Shown piece by piece: positions 17,358-26,479 of a DNA stretch of 48,266 nucleotides. A program made the translations under genes and the position numbers. How positions within the stretch are numbered: the stretch's first letter is position 1; every line of letters begins with the position of its first letter. Below the pieces are notes generated by a model, which saw only the letters and a list, made by a program, of their open reading frames with translations, made no database searches and had not been told where the DNA came from. Origin of the DNA: Clostridiales bacterium (GTDB lineage Bacteria; Bacillota; Clostridia; Lachnospirales; Lachnospiraceae); NCBI GenBank assembly GCA_019423795.1, contig JAHZAT010000008.1, positions 1-48,266 on the forward strand. The letters run 5' to 3'.

Positions 17358-19085
17358 ATGGAACAGTGGTATCTGTATAAGAAAAAGGCTGATTTTAATC
17401 AGATTGGAGAAAAATTTAACATAGATCCAGTGATCGCACGGCTGATCCGCAACAGGGATGTGGTTGGGGATGAACAAATACAGCAGTATCTGTATGGAGA
17501 ACTTTCAGATATTTCAGATCCTTTTTTGATGAAAGGCGTCAAAGAAGGAGTTGAGATTTTGAAGCAAAAGGTACAAGAGGGGAAAACGATCCGTATTATT
17601 TCAGATTATGATGTAGATGGAGTTGTCTCAAATTATATTTTGTGGAAAGCGATTCATGATCTTGGTGGAAAGATTGATTTTCAGATTCCAGACCGCATGA
17701 AAGATGGCTATGGAATTAATGAAAATATCATTGAAAAAGCAGTGGAAGACCAGATTGATACGATCCTTACCTGTGATAATGGGATTGCAGCAGCAGATGC
17801 AGTTGCATATGGCAAAGAACATGGACTGACAATGATCATTACGGATCATCATGATGTGCCATTTGATACCGATGAAGCAGGAGTGAGAAAAGAGGTTCTT
17901 CCACCAGCAGATGTAGTGATCAATCCAAAGCAGGAAGCATGCAATTATCCGTATCCGTTACTTTGTGGAGCAGGAGTGGCTTTTCAGTTTATGAGGGCAT
18001 TTTATCAGGCAATGGAAGAAGATGAAAGCCAATTGGAAGAGTTGTTATCCATGCTTGCGATCGCGACTGTTTGTGATGTGGTAGATCTGACAGGAGAAAA
18101 CAGAATCTTTGTCAAAGAAGGATTACGCCGAATCAAAGATACACAAAATATCGGGTTGAAAGCATTGCTGAATGTGCATGATCTGATGGATAAACAGATA
18201 CAGTCTTATGCACTTGGATTTATTGTTGGACCATGTATCAATGCGAGCGGACGTTTGGAATCTGCCGAAAAAGCATTGAATCTATTTCTGGAAGAAGATG
18301 AAGAGAAGGCAAAACAGACAGCAGAAGAATTAAAAGAACTGAATGATCTTCGGAAAACCATGACAGAAAATGGGGTAAAAGAGGCACTGGGACAGGCGTT
18401 CGAATATGAAGCAAAAGGAGATAAAGTGCTTGTATTATATCTTCCAGAATGTCATGAAAGTATTGCAGGTATCATAGCAGGAAGGATCAAGGACCGCTTA
18501 AATCATCCAGCATTTGTCTTAACAGATGCAAAAGAAGGAATCAAAGGTTCTGGACGTTCCATCGAAGGATATTCCATGTTTGAAGAGATGATGAAAGTCA
18601 AAGAGGTGTTCACAAAGTTTGGGGGACATCCAATGGCAGCAGGATGCTCTTTGAAAAAAGAAAAATTACAGGAATTCCGCAAAAAGATCAATGAGAACTG
18701 TACCCTTGAGAAAAAAGATTTTGCAAAGAAAGTACAGATTGATATTGATATGCCAGTTGATTATATTACCATGGATCTGATCCATCAGTTATCTGTTTTA
18801 GAGCCATTTGGAAAAGAAAATAAAAAACCATTATTTGCACACAGAAAGTTAAAAGTGGAACGTGTGAATGTTTTTGGAAAAAATAAAAATGTGATAAAAT
18901 TAGCATTAAAGAGTAGTCAGGGAACTAGGATTGATGGCATGATTTTTGAGGATGAAGATGAATTTCGAGAGAAAATGGGAACAGCAAAGTATATCACATG
19001 TACATATTATCCAGTGATCAATGAGTATCAGGGATATAAAAGTCTTCAGATCAACATTCAAAATTATTTTTTTGTGGAGGAATAG
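17358..19085 (+). CDS. recJ: Single-stranded-DNA-specific exonuclease RecJ
   Basis: A 575-residue DHH-superfamily 5-prime to 3-prime single-strand exonuclease used in recombination and repair. Visible motifs: S-D-Y-D-V-D-G-V near 80, L-T-C-D-N-G-I-A, T-D-H-H-D-V, I-N-P-K, the L-C-G-A-G-V-A-F linker, N-A-S-G-R-L, and the DHHA1 part with G-S-G-R-S and F-G-G-H-P-M-A-A-G. Two in-frame ATGs (17355, 17358) are available; GGAG at 17347-17350 fits the second better (7 nt). A terminator lies between it and secDF. The HAD gene follows 1 nt after its stop, with its ribosome site inside recJ. Confidence 0.95.
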   Translation: MEQWYLYKKKADFNQIGEKFNIDPVIARLIRNRDVVGDEQIQQYLYGELSDISDPFLMKGVKEGVEILKQKVQEGKTIRIISDYDVDGVVSNYILWKAIHDLGGKIDFQIPDRMKDGYGINENIIEKAVEDQIDTILTCDNGIAAADAVAYGKEHGLTMIITDHHDVPFDTDEAGVRKEVLPPADVVINPKQEACNYPYPLLCGAGVAFQFMRAFYQAMEEDESQLEELLSMLAIATVCDVVDLTGENRIFVKEGLRRIKDTQNIGLKALLNVHDLMDKQIQSYALGFIVGPCINASGRLESAEKALNLFLEEDEEKAKQTAEELKELNDLRKTMTENGVKEALGQAFEYEAKGDKVLVLYLPECHESIAGIIAGRIKDRLNHPAFVLTDAKEGIKGSGRSIEGYSMFEEMMKVKEVFTKFGGHPMAAGCSLKKEKLQEFRKKINENCTLEKKDFAKKVQIDIDMPVDYITMDLIHQLSVLEPFGKENKKPLFAHRKLKVERVNVFGKNKNVIKLALKSSQGTRIDGMIFEDEDEFREKMGTAKYITCTYYPVINEYQGYKSLQINIQNYFFVEE

Positions 19086-19086
19086 C

Positions 19087-19917
19087 ATGAGTAAGATAAA
19101 ATTAGTAGCGATGGATCTAGATAATACACTCTTAGACAGCGAGAAACAGATTTCAAAACACACAGAAGAAGTTCTAAAAGAAGCGATCAGAAGGGGTGTT
19201 TATATAGTTCCAGCAACAGGACGTATTTTTAAAGCAATTCCAGAATTTTTAAGAGATATTCCAGGCGTTCGATATGCTGTTTGCTGTAACGGGGCAACTG
19301 TTTATGATCAGAAAGAAGATAAGATCATATATACAAATCATCTACCAAAAGAAACGGTATTTTCGTTATTTGATATTTTGGAAAAATATCATTGTACACG
19401 TGATATTTATCAGAATGGGCAAGGGTATATGGAACGATGCTATTTTGACCATCTTGCAGAGTATGGTGTATCAGATCATGTATTAAAACTTGTGAGAGAT
19501 ACAAGACTGCCGCTGGATGATCTGCGAAAGTACATTGAAGAGCATCCGCTGGGAATTGAGAAGATCAATGTATTTTTTGATGATATGGAAGAGCGGGAAA
19601 CTGCAAGACAAGAATTAATCGAGAAAAATATTGCGAGTGTATCAAGTTCTCTGGAAAATAACATTGAAATAAATCAGATTGGATGTGATAAAGGAGATGG
19701 ACTTTTACATCTGGCAGAGCAAATTGGATTATCTATGGATGAAGTGATGGCATGTGGAGATGCAGGAAATGATACGATGATGATCAAAGCTGTAGGAACC
19801 GGTGTTGTTATGGAAAATGGACAACCTGATCTGAAAGAGATCGCAGACTTTGTGACAAAGACAAATAATGAAGATGGTGTTGCATATGCAATTGAAAAAT
19901 TAGTCTTTGAAGCATAA
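19087..19917 (+). CDS. Cof-type HAD-IIB family phosphatase
   Basis: A 276-residue haloacid-dehalogenase-type phosphatase. Motif I D-L-D-N-T-L-L-D is near residues 10-17, motif II is A-T-G-R, motif III is K-G-D-G-L, and motif IV is C-G-D-A-G-N-D-T-M-M. The central cap is of the Cof (type IIB) kind. Such enzymes dephosphorylate sugar phosphates, flavin or vitamin B6 phosphates; the substrate is not visible from sequence. An upstream ATG exists, but GGAGG at 19076-19080 fixes the start at 19087. It is co-transcribed with recJ. Confidence 0.93.
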   Translation: MSKIKLVAMDLDNTLLDSEKQISKHTEEVLKEAIRRGVYIVPATGRIFKAIPEFLRDIPGVRYAVCCNGATVYDQKEDKIIYTNHLPKETVFSLFDILEKYHCTRDIYQNGQGYMERCYFDHLAEYGVSDHVLKLVRDTRLPLDDLRKYIEEHPLGIEKINVFFDDMEERETARQELIEKNIASVSSSLENNIEINQIGCDKGDGLLHLAEQIGLSMDEVMACGDAGNDTMMIKAVGTGVVMENGQPDLKEIADFVTKTNNEDGVAYAIEKLVFEA

Positions 19918-19961
19918 GATATGAAAAAAATGTGAACATGGATCATGACCATTCATTTTTA

Positions 19962-19989
19962 TTGACGAGGGTATCCAAAGTGGTATAAT
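19962..19989 (+). promoter_or_regulatory. Strong promoter of the pilus-locus C39 gene
   Basis: TTGACG (19962-19967), 16-nt spacer, TATAAT (19984-19989), with TGG forming an extended -10. It is the best promoter seen before the pilus genes. A second promoter could not be found before the backbone pilin. Confidence 0.75.
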
Positions 19990-20024
19990 AAGTATGTTTA
20001 AATAGTTAGGGGGAACAATGAAAG

Positions 20025-21311
20025 ATGAGAAAAACACGTAAAACAGCAGCTGTAGTAGCTCTGTATACGTTTTTGATGCTTGGATCAGTGTCTGTGGTCA
20101 GAGCAGATCAGCCAGTCACAAGAGAGCAAATAAGCAGTGAACAGACTGAGACCAAGACAGATTCTTCTGCCCAGACGACAGAAAGTGAAGCAACGACAGA
20201 GACAACAACACAGACGACTCAGGCAAAGCCGACAACGGAAGCAACAACGCATACGCATACAGCGGCAACGACGCATACAACGGCTGCAGCAACACATACA
20301 AAGAAACATACAGCAGCAACACATACAAAGAAACAAAAGACAAAGTCTGATCAAGACAAGAAGAAAGACAAAAAAGACAAAAAAAATAAGAAGAAAGACA
20401 AGAAATCTATCATTCCAAAAGTATATAATGACCATAGTCTTGAGATGAAAGATAAGAAAGAGACGATACAGGGATTTATTTATTTTAATCAGGCAGATGC
20501 AGCATGGAATGACAATGGATATCAGATCAAAAGCAGTGGATGCGGACTAAGCGCTATGGCAGTTTGTATCAGTTCGCTGACGAATAAATGGGTAACTCCA
20601 GTTGATACAACAGTATGGGCATATAAGAATGGCTATTACAGTAGTGCTGGAGCAAGTCATGAGATGGTCCCAGCATTGGCACAACAGTATAAACTGGAAT
20701 GTCATGGACTTGGAAGTGATGTCAGCAAGGTTAGAGATGCATTGAAGAAGAAGCATCCAGTAGTAGCACTGATGGGACCAGGATATTTTACGAAGAAAGG
20801 TCATTTTATCGTATTGGTTGCGATCGATGATAATGATCAGGTAACGGTTGCAGATGTTGGAAGCAGACAGCGTACACAGTACAAATATCCACTAAAAGAA
20901 GTGATCGCACAGACGAAGTCAGCATCAGCAGGAGGTCCATGCTGGGAGATTTATTCTGATCAAAAGATATCTGCGAAGGCTGATAAGAAGGCAAAGCAGC
21001 TGAAGGCTGAGAAGAAATACAGAAGCAAAGAATTTAAAGCAATGTATAATGAGATCAAGTCAGTATTGCAGAAGAATTATCAGTTAGCGGTTCCACTAAA
21101 GAAAGGAACACTAGTTAGTGAAGAACAGTTTGTTACGATCACATCCTTAGGAATCAACGATAAAGTTTCCGTAATGGATGCGAGCAAGAAGCTAACAAGT
21201 GATGTCGACCTTGACACAGTAGTAGATGAGATTCAGACAGAGGCAGTCAAGGATTCTTTTTGGAATACGATCATGATCGCACCTGACAAAACAAATTTAA
21301 TATATAAATAA
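20025..21311 (+). CDS. Secreted C39-like cysteine peptidase with Thr/His-rich linker
   Basis: A 428-residue exported protein. The signal peptide (about 1-27) is followed by a low-complexity Thr/His/Lys linker (about 40-128) and a C39-like papain-fold domain (Peptidase_C39_2 type). Likely catalytic residues are C173 in S-G-C-G-L-S-A-M, H260 in G-H-F-I-V-L, and D277 in V-A-D-V-G. A Lys-rich C-terminal region of about 110 residues has no recognised domain, and no wall anchor is seen. It could process or degrade envelope peptides, or act on pilins. The domain call is firm; substrate and activity are unknown. An alternative ATG at 20018 in another frame would only make a 7-residue peptide. Confidence 0.85.
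   Translation: MRKTRKTAAVVALYTFLMLGSVSVVRADQPVTREQISSEQTETKTDSSAQTTESEATTETTTQTTQAKPTTEATTHTHTAATTHTTAAATHTKKHTAATHTKKQKTKSDQDKKKDKKDKKNKKKDKKSIIPKVYNDHSLEMKDKKETIQGFIYFNQADAAWNDNGYQIKSSGCGLSAMAVCISSLTNKWVTPVDTTVWAYKNGYYSSAGASHEMVPALAQQYKLECHGLGSDVSKVRDALKKKHPVVALMGPGYFTKKGHFIVLVAIDDNDQVTVADVGSRQRTQYKYPLKEVIAQTKSASAGGPCWEIYSDQKISAKADKKAKQLKAEKKYRSKEFKAMYNEIKSVLQKNYQLAVPLKKGTLVSEEQFVTITSLGINDKVSVMDASKKLTSDVDLDTVVDEIQTEAVKDSFWNTIMIAPDKTNLIYK
20286..20334 (+). repeat. 27-nt tandem repeat in the peptidase linker
   Basis: The 22-nt segment 20286-20307 recurs exactly at 20313-20334, a 27-nt (9-codon) period inside the Thr/His/Lys linker. The wider linker (20200-20340) has looser A-C-A/A-C-G repeats, a likely site for length variation by slippage. 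Confidence 0.8.
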
Positions 21312-21330
21312 TATATATATCACATAAAGA

Positions 21331-21375
21331 AAAGCACAGAATCATTGAGTATGATCAATGATTTCTGTGCTTTTT
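21331..21375 (+). terminator. Terminator between the C39 gene and the pilin
   Basis: A hairpin of about 18 bp (21331-21348 with 21355-21373, one bulged A) is followed by a T run. It lies 28 nt upstream of the backbone pilin start, with no clear promoter in between. Pilus expression may therefore depend on read-through or antitermination at this site. Confidence 0.85.
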
Positions 21376-21403
21376 CTATTCTAAAAAATAGGAGGAAAGA
21401 AAA

Positions 21404-23362
21404 ATGAAGATTCAAAATATGATCAAAAAAATAACGATTGCTGTATTATCTGCAGCAATGATGCTTGCACCTATCGTTAATATCAAAGCGGCATCAACAG
21501 ATGTGGTCGATACAAGTAAAACTGGATCCATAACGATCCACAAATATGACATGACAGCAGCAAAACAGGCCGGTGTTAATACCAGTCAGTTTACACCAAC
21601 AGGAAAACAGGACGCTGCTGCGGAAGCAGCCTTGGAAAAATATGCGATCAAAGGTGTGGAATTTAGTTACCTGCGAGTTGGAGATGTTGAACAGCAGAGT
21701 GAGAATGGAAAGATCCAGATGATCTATGAACTTCCAACCACAATACAGCAGATTTTGGGTTTGACATCTTCTGATGCAGCTAAAACAGAAGGAAGTAAGA
21801 CATATTTTACAAGCCAGCAGATCAATGAGAAACTTGCCAAGGCATTAGAAGATAATACGGTAACGAAAGATAAATTAGAAGATTACATGGGAAAGAATGG
21901 GACAGCCATGGATGAGACTAATGCTAATGGTGTGACAAGTAAAGACAAATTGCTACTGGGTCTTTACCTGATCGTTGAGACAAAGGCACCAGAAAATGTA
22001 ACTTACACAACAAATCCATGGTTTGTACAGTTGCCATCCACGGATTCTAAGGGAGATGACTGGTTCTATGATGTGATCTGTTATCCAAAGAATGAAACTG
22101 GAAATCCAACACTTGACAAAAGAGTACGCAATAATCCAGATCAGGACAATGTAACAACTGCCAATACAGACAGACTGGCAGATTTTACTTCTGCAAGAAA
22201 TGAATACAAATATCAGAGTACCGTGACAGCATCTAAAGCAGAAAGACTGGATTATCAGTTCATTTCAAAATTGCCACATATCACATCATCAACAACCTAC
22301 CTGTCAACTTATACATTTAACGATACAATGGCAAATGGAATGACATATGGGAAAGATGCCGTGATCGCAATCTATGAAACTAAGGATGCAGCGGACAGAA
22401 CAAATGTGAACAATGTTGAGAAGAGTGGTGCATTGGCTGTATGGAAGAGTTCTGACACGGATCCAAAGTTTGCAGCAACATACGGGAAATCTGGAGACGA
22501 TCCTGCAATGAAGATCGAGATGACAAAAGCAGGACTTAAGGAGTTGAATAAGAAATATTCTGATAAATATATTGTTGTATACTATACAGCTAAGGTGAAT
22601 ACAGATGACAGCGTTATTCTTGGTGATAAAGGAAATTCAAACGATGTATCCCTTACGTGGAAGAGAACAAATACGAATTATTATGATATTTTAAAAGACA
22701 AATGTATCGTATACTCTTACGGATATGATCTGACAAAGAAATTTTCTGACAGCAAGGGAGATGCAACAAAGGTTAAATTCGTTGTAAAAAATAAGACAGA
22801 TAATTACTATCTGGTAGCAAGAGCAGATAGAGCAGGTGTTTATCAGGTAACAGGAAAGTCTGCAAAAGAAGCTGATGCGACTCAGTTTAGTCCGTCTTCT
22901 GATGGAAAACTTGTGATCAATGGGATTGAAGGAGATGAATATGGATTTACAGAAACACACTCCGATGCAGGATACTCCCTGTTAAAGAAAGAAGTGATCA
23001 TTAAGGTCAAAGAGACAAAAGCAGATATCACACCAACCGAAGCAAACATCACAGGGATCCAGAGTAAGTCTGATGCAGATTCCACAGCAAATGATGGAGT
23101 TCCTAATGGTGCGGTATTAAAGAATGATGTGACGGTTCAGACTACAGCAGCGAGTGCGACTGTGGATGAGACAAAGGCAACGATGACAAAACACGATGAT
23201 TCTGGAAATGCATATATCAATATGCAGATCACAAATCAGAAGCAGTTCATGCTGCCAATGACAGGTGGGGCAGGAAACTATCTTCTGATCATTGCAGGGG
23301 TTGTTGTTGCTGGATGTGGGATCTTGATCTTGAACAAAAACAGAGGACGATCACAAAGATAA
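21404..23362 (+). CDS. Backbone pilin with isopeptide-forming domains (LPMTG)
   Basis: A 652-residue major pilin of the SpaH/EbpB-like Gram-positive family, predicted to be polymerised by sortase C into the pilus shaft. A signal peptide (about 1-30) is followed by a GramPos pilin D1-type domain. The pilin motif Y-P-K-N has K229 as the expected linkage lysine. E-boxes include E192 in the V-E-T-K-A-P segment and E517 in F-T-E-T-H-S-D-A-G-Y, consistent with internal Lys-Asn isopeptide bonds. The C terminus has LPMTG at 617-621, a hydrophobic helix and an Arg-rich tail. AGGAGG lies 8 nt before the ATG. A sortase gene follows 1 nt after its stop. Confidence 0.94.
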   Translation: MKIQNMIKKITIAVLSAAMMLAPIVNIKAASTDVVDTSKTGSITIHKYDMTAAKQAGVNTSQFTPTGKQDAAAEAALEKYAIKGVEFSYLRVGDVEQQSENGKIQMIYELPTTIQQILGLTSSDAAKTEGSKTYFTSQQINEKLAKALEDNTVTKDKLEDYMGKNGTAMDETNANGVTSKDKLLLGLYLIVETKAPENVTYTTNPWFVQLPSTDSKGDDWFYDVICYPKNETGNPTLDKRVRNNPDQDNVTTANTDRLADFTSARNEYKYQSTVTASKAERLDYQFISKLPHITSSTTYLSTYTFNDTMANGMTYGKDAVIAIYETKDAADRTNVNNVEKSGALAVWKSSDTDPKFAATYGKSGDDPAMKIEMTKAGLKELNKKYSDKYIVVYYTAKVNTDDSVILGDKGNSNDVSLTWKRTNTNYYDILKDKCIVYSYGYDLTKKFSDSKGDATKVKFVVKNKTDNYYLVARADRAGVYQVTGKSAKEADATQFSPSSDGKLVINGIEGDEYGFTETHSDAGYSLLKKEVIIKVKETKADITPTEANITGIQSKSDADSTANDGVPNGAVLKNDVTVQTTAASATVDETKATMTKHDDSGNAYINMQITNQKQFMLPMTGGAGNYLLIIAGVVVAGCGILILNKNRGRSQR

Positions 23363-23363
23363 A

Positions 23364-24218
23364 ATGAAACAAAAGATCATACCGATTCTGGTTATTCTGG
23401 CCGGCTTTTTTCTGCTGTCTTATCCATTTGTAAGCAACTATCTGTTTGAAAAGAGTGCAGGTTCGACAGTGGAAAGTTATCAGGAAAAGGCAGCCGGAAT
23501 GGATCAGGCGATCATAAAAAAAGTAATGGATGAAGCAAAACAGTATAATGGGGAATTGATGCGATCTTCAGTACAGTTGACTGATCCGTTTAAGGTAAAA
23601 TGTTTGGATGGAGAGATGGTTCATTATAATAGAATATTAAATATTGATGGATCATCGATCATGGGATATTTAAAGATTCCTTGCATTTCAATTAATCTAC
23701 CGATCTATCATGGGACAAGTGGGACAGTTTTGGAACATGGGATCGGACATCTGGCTGCATCTTCCTTTCCGATTGGAGGAAAAGATACCCATGCGGTGCT
23801 GACTGGGCATACTGGGCTTAGTTCTGCAAAAATCTTTACAGATCTGACAGAGATGAAAAAGGGAGATTTCTTTTTTATACATGTATTGGATAAAAAGCTT
23901 GCTTACCGTGTGGATCAGATCACAGTCGTGGAACCACAAGATACAAAGGAACTTCAGATCATGGAAGGAAAAGATCATGTAACATTGGTTACTTGCACAC
24001 CCTATGGAGTTAATGACAAGCGTTTATTAGTCCGAGGAGTTCGCACAGCTTATCATGCAAAAGAGGAAGAGATAAGAGCAAGAAATCATCATTCGCAATG
24101 GATGGAAGTTTACAAACGGGCCATCTTTGCAGGACTATTGATCATTTGTGTATTGATCGCAGTCAGAAAAGTATATGAAAAGATGAAAAGAAAAAGCGGA
24201 GAAAGGAGATATGGGTGA
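23364..24218 (+). CDS. Class C sortase (pilus polymerase)
   Basis: A 284-residue membrane transpeptidase predicted to join LPxTG threonine to the pilin-motif lysine of the next subunit. It has an N-terminal membrane helix (about 5-23) and a C-terminal one (about 252-268). The catalytic triad is H149 (T-G-H-T-G), C211 (T-C-T-P-Y-G) and R220. A D74-P75-F76 lid motif, typical of class C enzymes, covers the active site. It starts 1 nt after the pilin stop with no strong ribosome site, so it is probably translationally coupled. Its end overlaps the next sortase gene by 4 nt (GTGA). Confidence 0.94.
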   Translation: MKQKIIPILVILAGFFLLSYPFVSNYLFEKSAGSTVESYQEKAAGMDQAIIKKVMDEAKQYNGELMRSSVQLTDPFKVKCLDGEMVHYNRILNIDGSSIMGYLKIPCISINLPIYHGTSGTVLEHGIGHLAASSFPIGGKDTHAVLTGHTGLSSAKIFTDLTEMKKGDFFFIHVLDKKLAYRVDQITVVEPQDTKELQIMEGKDHVTLVTCTPYGVNDKRLLVRGVRTAYHAKEEEIRARNHHSQWMEVYKRAIFAGLLIICVLIAVRKVYEKMKRKSGERRYG

Positions 24219-24922
24219 AACAAAAGATCATAAATATTGTTGGAATCTTTTTTCTGGTGATAGGGATCACGTTACTGCTTTATCCGGAGATCATATCATA
24301 TCTGAAACAAAAACAGTCCAATCAGACGGTGAAAAAATTGACGCAGAGGAGAAGCAAAAGAAAACAGGATGATCTACTGTATCAAAAAGCAGTCCGCTAT
24401 AACAGGAAGATATTCAAAGAAAAACAAGCAGGACTAAAGGATGTATTCAGTTACCGCAGTGCACCGATCGTCTTAAGAAACGAAAAGAATACCTTCGGTT
24501 ACATTAAGATACCGAAGATGAAACAGAAACTTCCATTATATCTGGGAGCGACGATGGAAAATATGAGAAAAGGAGCAGCGATCATGGGACAGACATCCCT
24601 GCCAGTAGGACAAAAAGACAGCAACTGCGTGATCGCTGCACATCGGGGATATCGGGGAATTCCGTATTTTCGGGACATCGAACAGTTAAAAACAGGCGAT
24701 CAGGTGATCATTAGAAATCCATGGGAAAGACTGGATTACCAGGTTACAAAGATTAAAGTGATTGATCCATATGATATGGACAAGATTCTGATTCAAAAAG
24801 GGAAAGATATGGTCACACTTTTAACCTGTCATCCGTACCGAGGACATGGAAGATATCGGTATGTGGTGTACTGTATGAGGAATCATGGACAGAAGATCAG
24901 GAAACAAAAGGAAGATAGATAA
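24215..24922 (+). CDS. Second class C-like sortase
   Basis: A 235-residue sortase with an N-terminal membrane helix (about 5-22). H143 lies in A-A-H-R-G, C205 in L-L-T-C-H-P-Y, and the catalytic Arg is R213 or R215. It has no D-P-F/W lid and no C-terminal membrane helix, so it differs from its neighbour; it may attach the adhesin or anchor the fibre to the wall rather than polymerise the shaft (inference). The start is GTG at 24215 (AAGGAG, 6-nt spacing). An ATG at 24211 is in the wrong frame. The InlB-repeat gene follows at short distance. Confidence 0.9.
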   Translation: MKQKIINIVGIFFLVIGITLLLYPEIISYLKQKQSNQTVKKLTQRRSKRKQDDLLYQKAVRYNRKIFKEKQAGLKDVFSYRSAPIVLRNEKNTFGYIKIPKMKQKLPLYLGATMENMRKGAAIMGQTSLPVGQKDSNCVIAAHRGYRGIPYFRDIEQLKTGDQVIIRNPWERLDYQVTKIKVIDPYDMDKILIQKGKDMVTLLTCHPYRGHGRYRYVVYCMRNHGQKIRKQKEDR

Positions 24923-24945
24923 AAATAGATGGAGAGGAGGATATG

Positions 24946-26433
24946 ATGAAGAATGCAAAAAAGATCCTGGAAAGAAAACGAAAGATCATAGTGGTATTAG
25001 TGGTCATGGTTTCATTTGTTTCCGTTCTGGCATGGTATCAGATGAAGAAGGCACATGCTTATCAATCATATAATACAGGAGGAAACAAACATTTTAAAGA
25101 TGGACATTTAACAGTGAACATCAATGGACCAAATGGGAAAAGCGATAGTCTGACAATGTATATTCATAGTGATGAATATGAAAAAAATAAAAATGTCAGC
25201 GGTGGGACATTTAATAATTCCAGACATCCATATACGGTAACGACGTATTCCGGTGGAGGCGGAGATTATAAGCTTACAGTGAATAAACAGACGATATATT
25301 CAGAGAAGAACAGTAACAACAACTATACACTTTTAACGATCAAAGTCTGGTATCTGTTACCGGCCCATGAACAGCATCGATCCTGGGAATGGGTAACGGT
25401 GGATAAACCAGTATTTTCAGATCCGAGCAAGGATATAACGCTTTATTGCGGAGGAAATGATGGATTTTGGGAAAATTCCTATCATGATACTCAAGAACAT
25501 TGGAAATCAGTAAATATCCATGTCAGTACTGGATTGGTCGGAGTGGCCTCCGCTGACAGAGATGGATGGAAAACTTATGACTGGTGTTCTATAAATCTGA
25601 ATCTGGAAAAGCCAAGCCGCAGCATTTATTACAACGGAAATGGTGGAGATGGTGCAGATGTAACATGGAATTTTACGGATGGAGATTATTTTTCGTTTCC
25701 AACGGTATCAAGAAGAGGTTATACCTTGGAAGGATGGCTGGATGAAGGAACAAAATGGATGTCCAATACAGGCTGGCTGGTATGTGGTAATTATACAGAG
25801 ACAGCCCAGTGGACAGCGAATACATACACTGTAAACTATGATGGAAATGGAGAAGATTCTGGATATGTGAATGATGGGACAGCCACGTACGATCAAAATT
25901 ACAGCTTTGCTGAGAATGGATACACGAAAAAAGGCTATGCCTTTGTTGGATGGAATACAGATAAACATGCGGTGAGAGCACGGTATTCTCCAGGAGAGAC
26001 GATCACATGGAGTAACACGGAGGGTATAACACTTTATGCTGTTTGGTCCAAGAACTCTTATGAAGTAACATTTGATGGAAATGGTGCATCAGGCAGCAAA
26101 AAGACTGTGGAATTAAAATATGGACAGGATGATATCCTGCCAGCAAATACATTTGAACGGCCGGGATATACCTTCCTTGGATGGAGTGAAGATCCGAATG
26201 CGATCAAAGCAAAATATACCGATAGACAGGCAGTCAATACTCTCTGCGATGCTGGACAGACTTGTGAATTGTATGCTGTCTGGAAGAAAACAGATGGATC
26301 ATTCGACACACACAACATTATTCATGATGACGGCATGTTTAATGGCTCGATCGAACTGGAAGGGCAGAATGGAACTGGATTTTCGAGAGACCACGTAGAT
26401 TCTGAGTATGGAAGGATCGACAAGGAAGGGTAG
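24946..26433 (+). CDS. Secreted InlB B-repeat protein without visible wall anchor
   Basis: A 495-residue exported protein. The N-terminal hydrophobic segment (about 13-31) ends near an A-H-A site, followed by a unique beta-rich region of about 190 residues. Three to four InlB B-repeats (Listeria-Bacteroides type) lie in residues about 220-440; each shows Y/F-D-G-N-G, then G-Y-x-F/L-x-G-W, then L-Y-A-V-W. The C terminus has no LPxTG or membrane span; it ends at a TAG after G-R-I-D-K-E-G. It may be secreted, held by its uncleaved N-terminal helix, or truncated. The ATG at 24946 fits GGAGG at 24936-24940 (5 nt) better than the one at 24943. Position between sortases and adhesin suggests a pilus accessory role. 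Confidence 0.85.
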   Translation: MKNAKKILERKRKIIVVLVVMVSFVSVLAWYQMKKAHAYQSYNTGGNKHFKDGHLTVNINGPNGKSDSLTMYIHSDEYEKNKNVSGGTFNNSRHPYTVTTYSGGGGDYKLTVNKQTIYSEKNSNNNYTLLTIKVWYLLPAHEQHRSWEWVTVDKPVFSDPSKDITLYCGGNDGFWENSYHDTQEHWKSVNIHVSTGLVGVASADRDGWKTYDWCSINLNLEKPSRSIYYNGNGGDGADVTWNFTDGDYFSFPTVSRRGYTLEGWLDEGTKWMSNTGWLVCGNYTETAQWTANTYTVNYDGNGEDSGYVNDGTATYDQNYSFAENGYTKKGYAFVGWNTDKHAVRARYSPGETITWSNTEGITLYAVWSKNSYEVTFDGNGASGSKKTVELKYGQDDILPANTFERPGYTFLGWSEDPNAIKAKYTDRQAVNTLCDAGQTCELYAVWKKTDGSFDTHNIIHDDGMFNGSIELEGQNGTGFSRDHVDSEYGRIDKEG

Positions 26434-26479
26434 CCAGGATATTTCACAAACCGTTACAAGTAAAAAGGAGGAAGAAAGT

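Noticed and set aside
20085..20435. Minus-strand frame rich in Cys, Arg and Leu opposite the peptidase linker
   Set aside because: It mirrors the Thr/His/Lys low-complexity codons on the plus strand; no ribosome site or family resemblance.
26433..26461. Stop-codon read-through extending the InlB-repeat protein
   Set aside because: Read-through would add only nine residues before a TAA and would supply no wall anchor.
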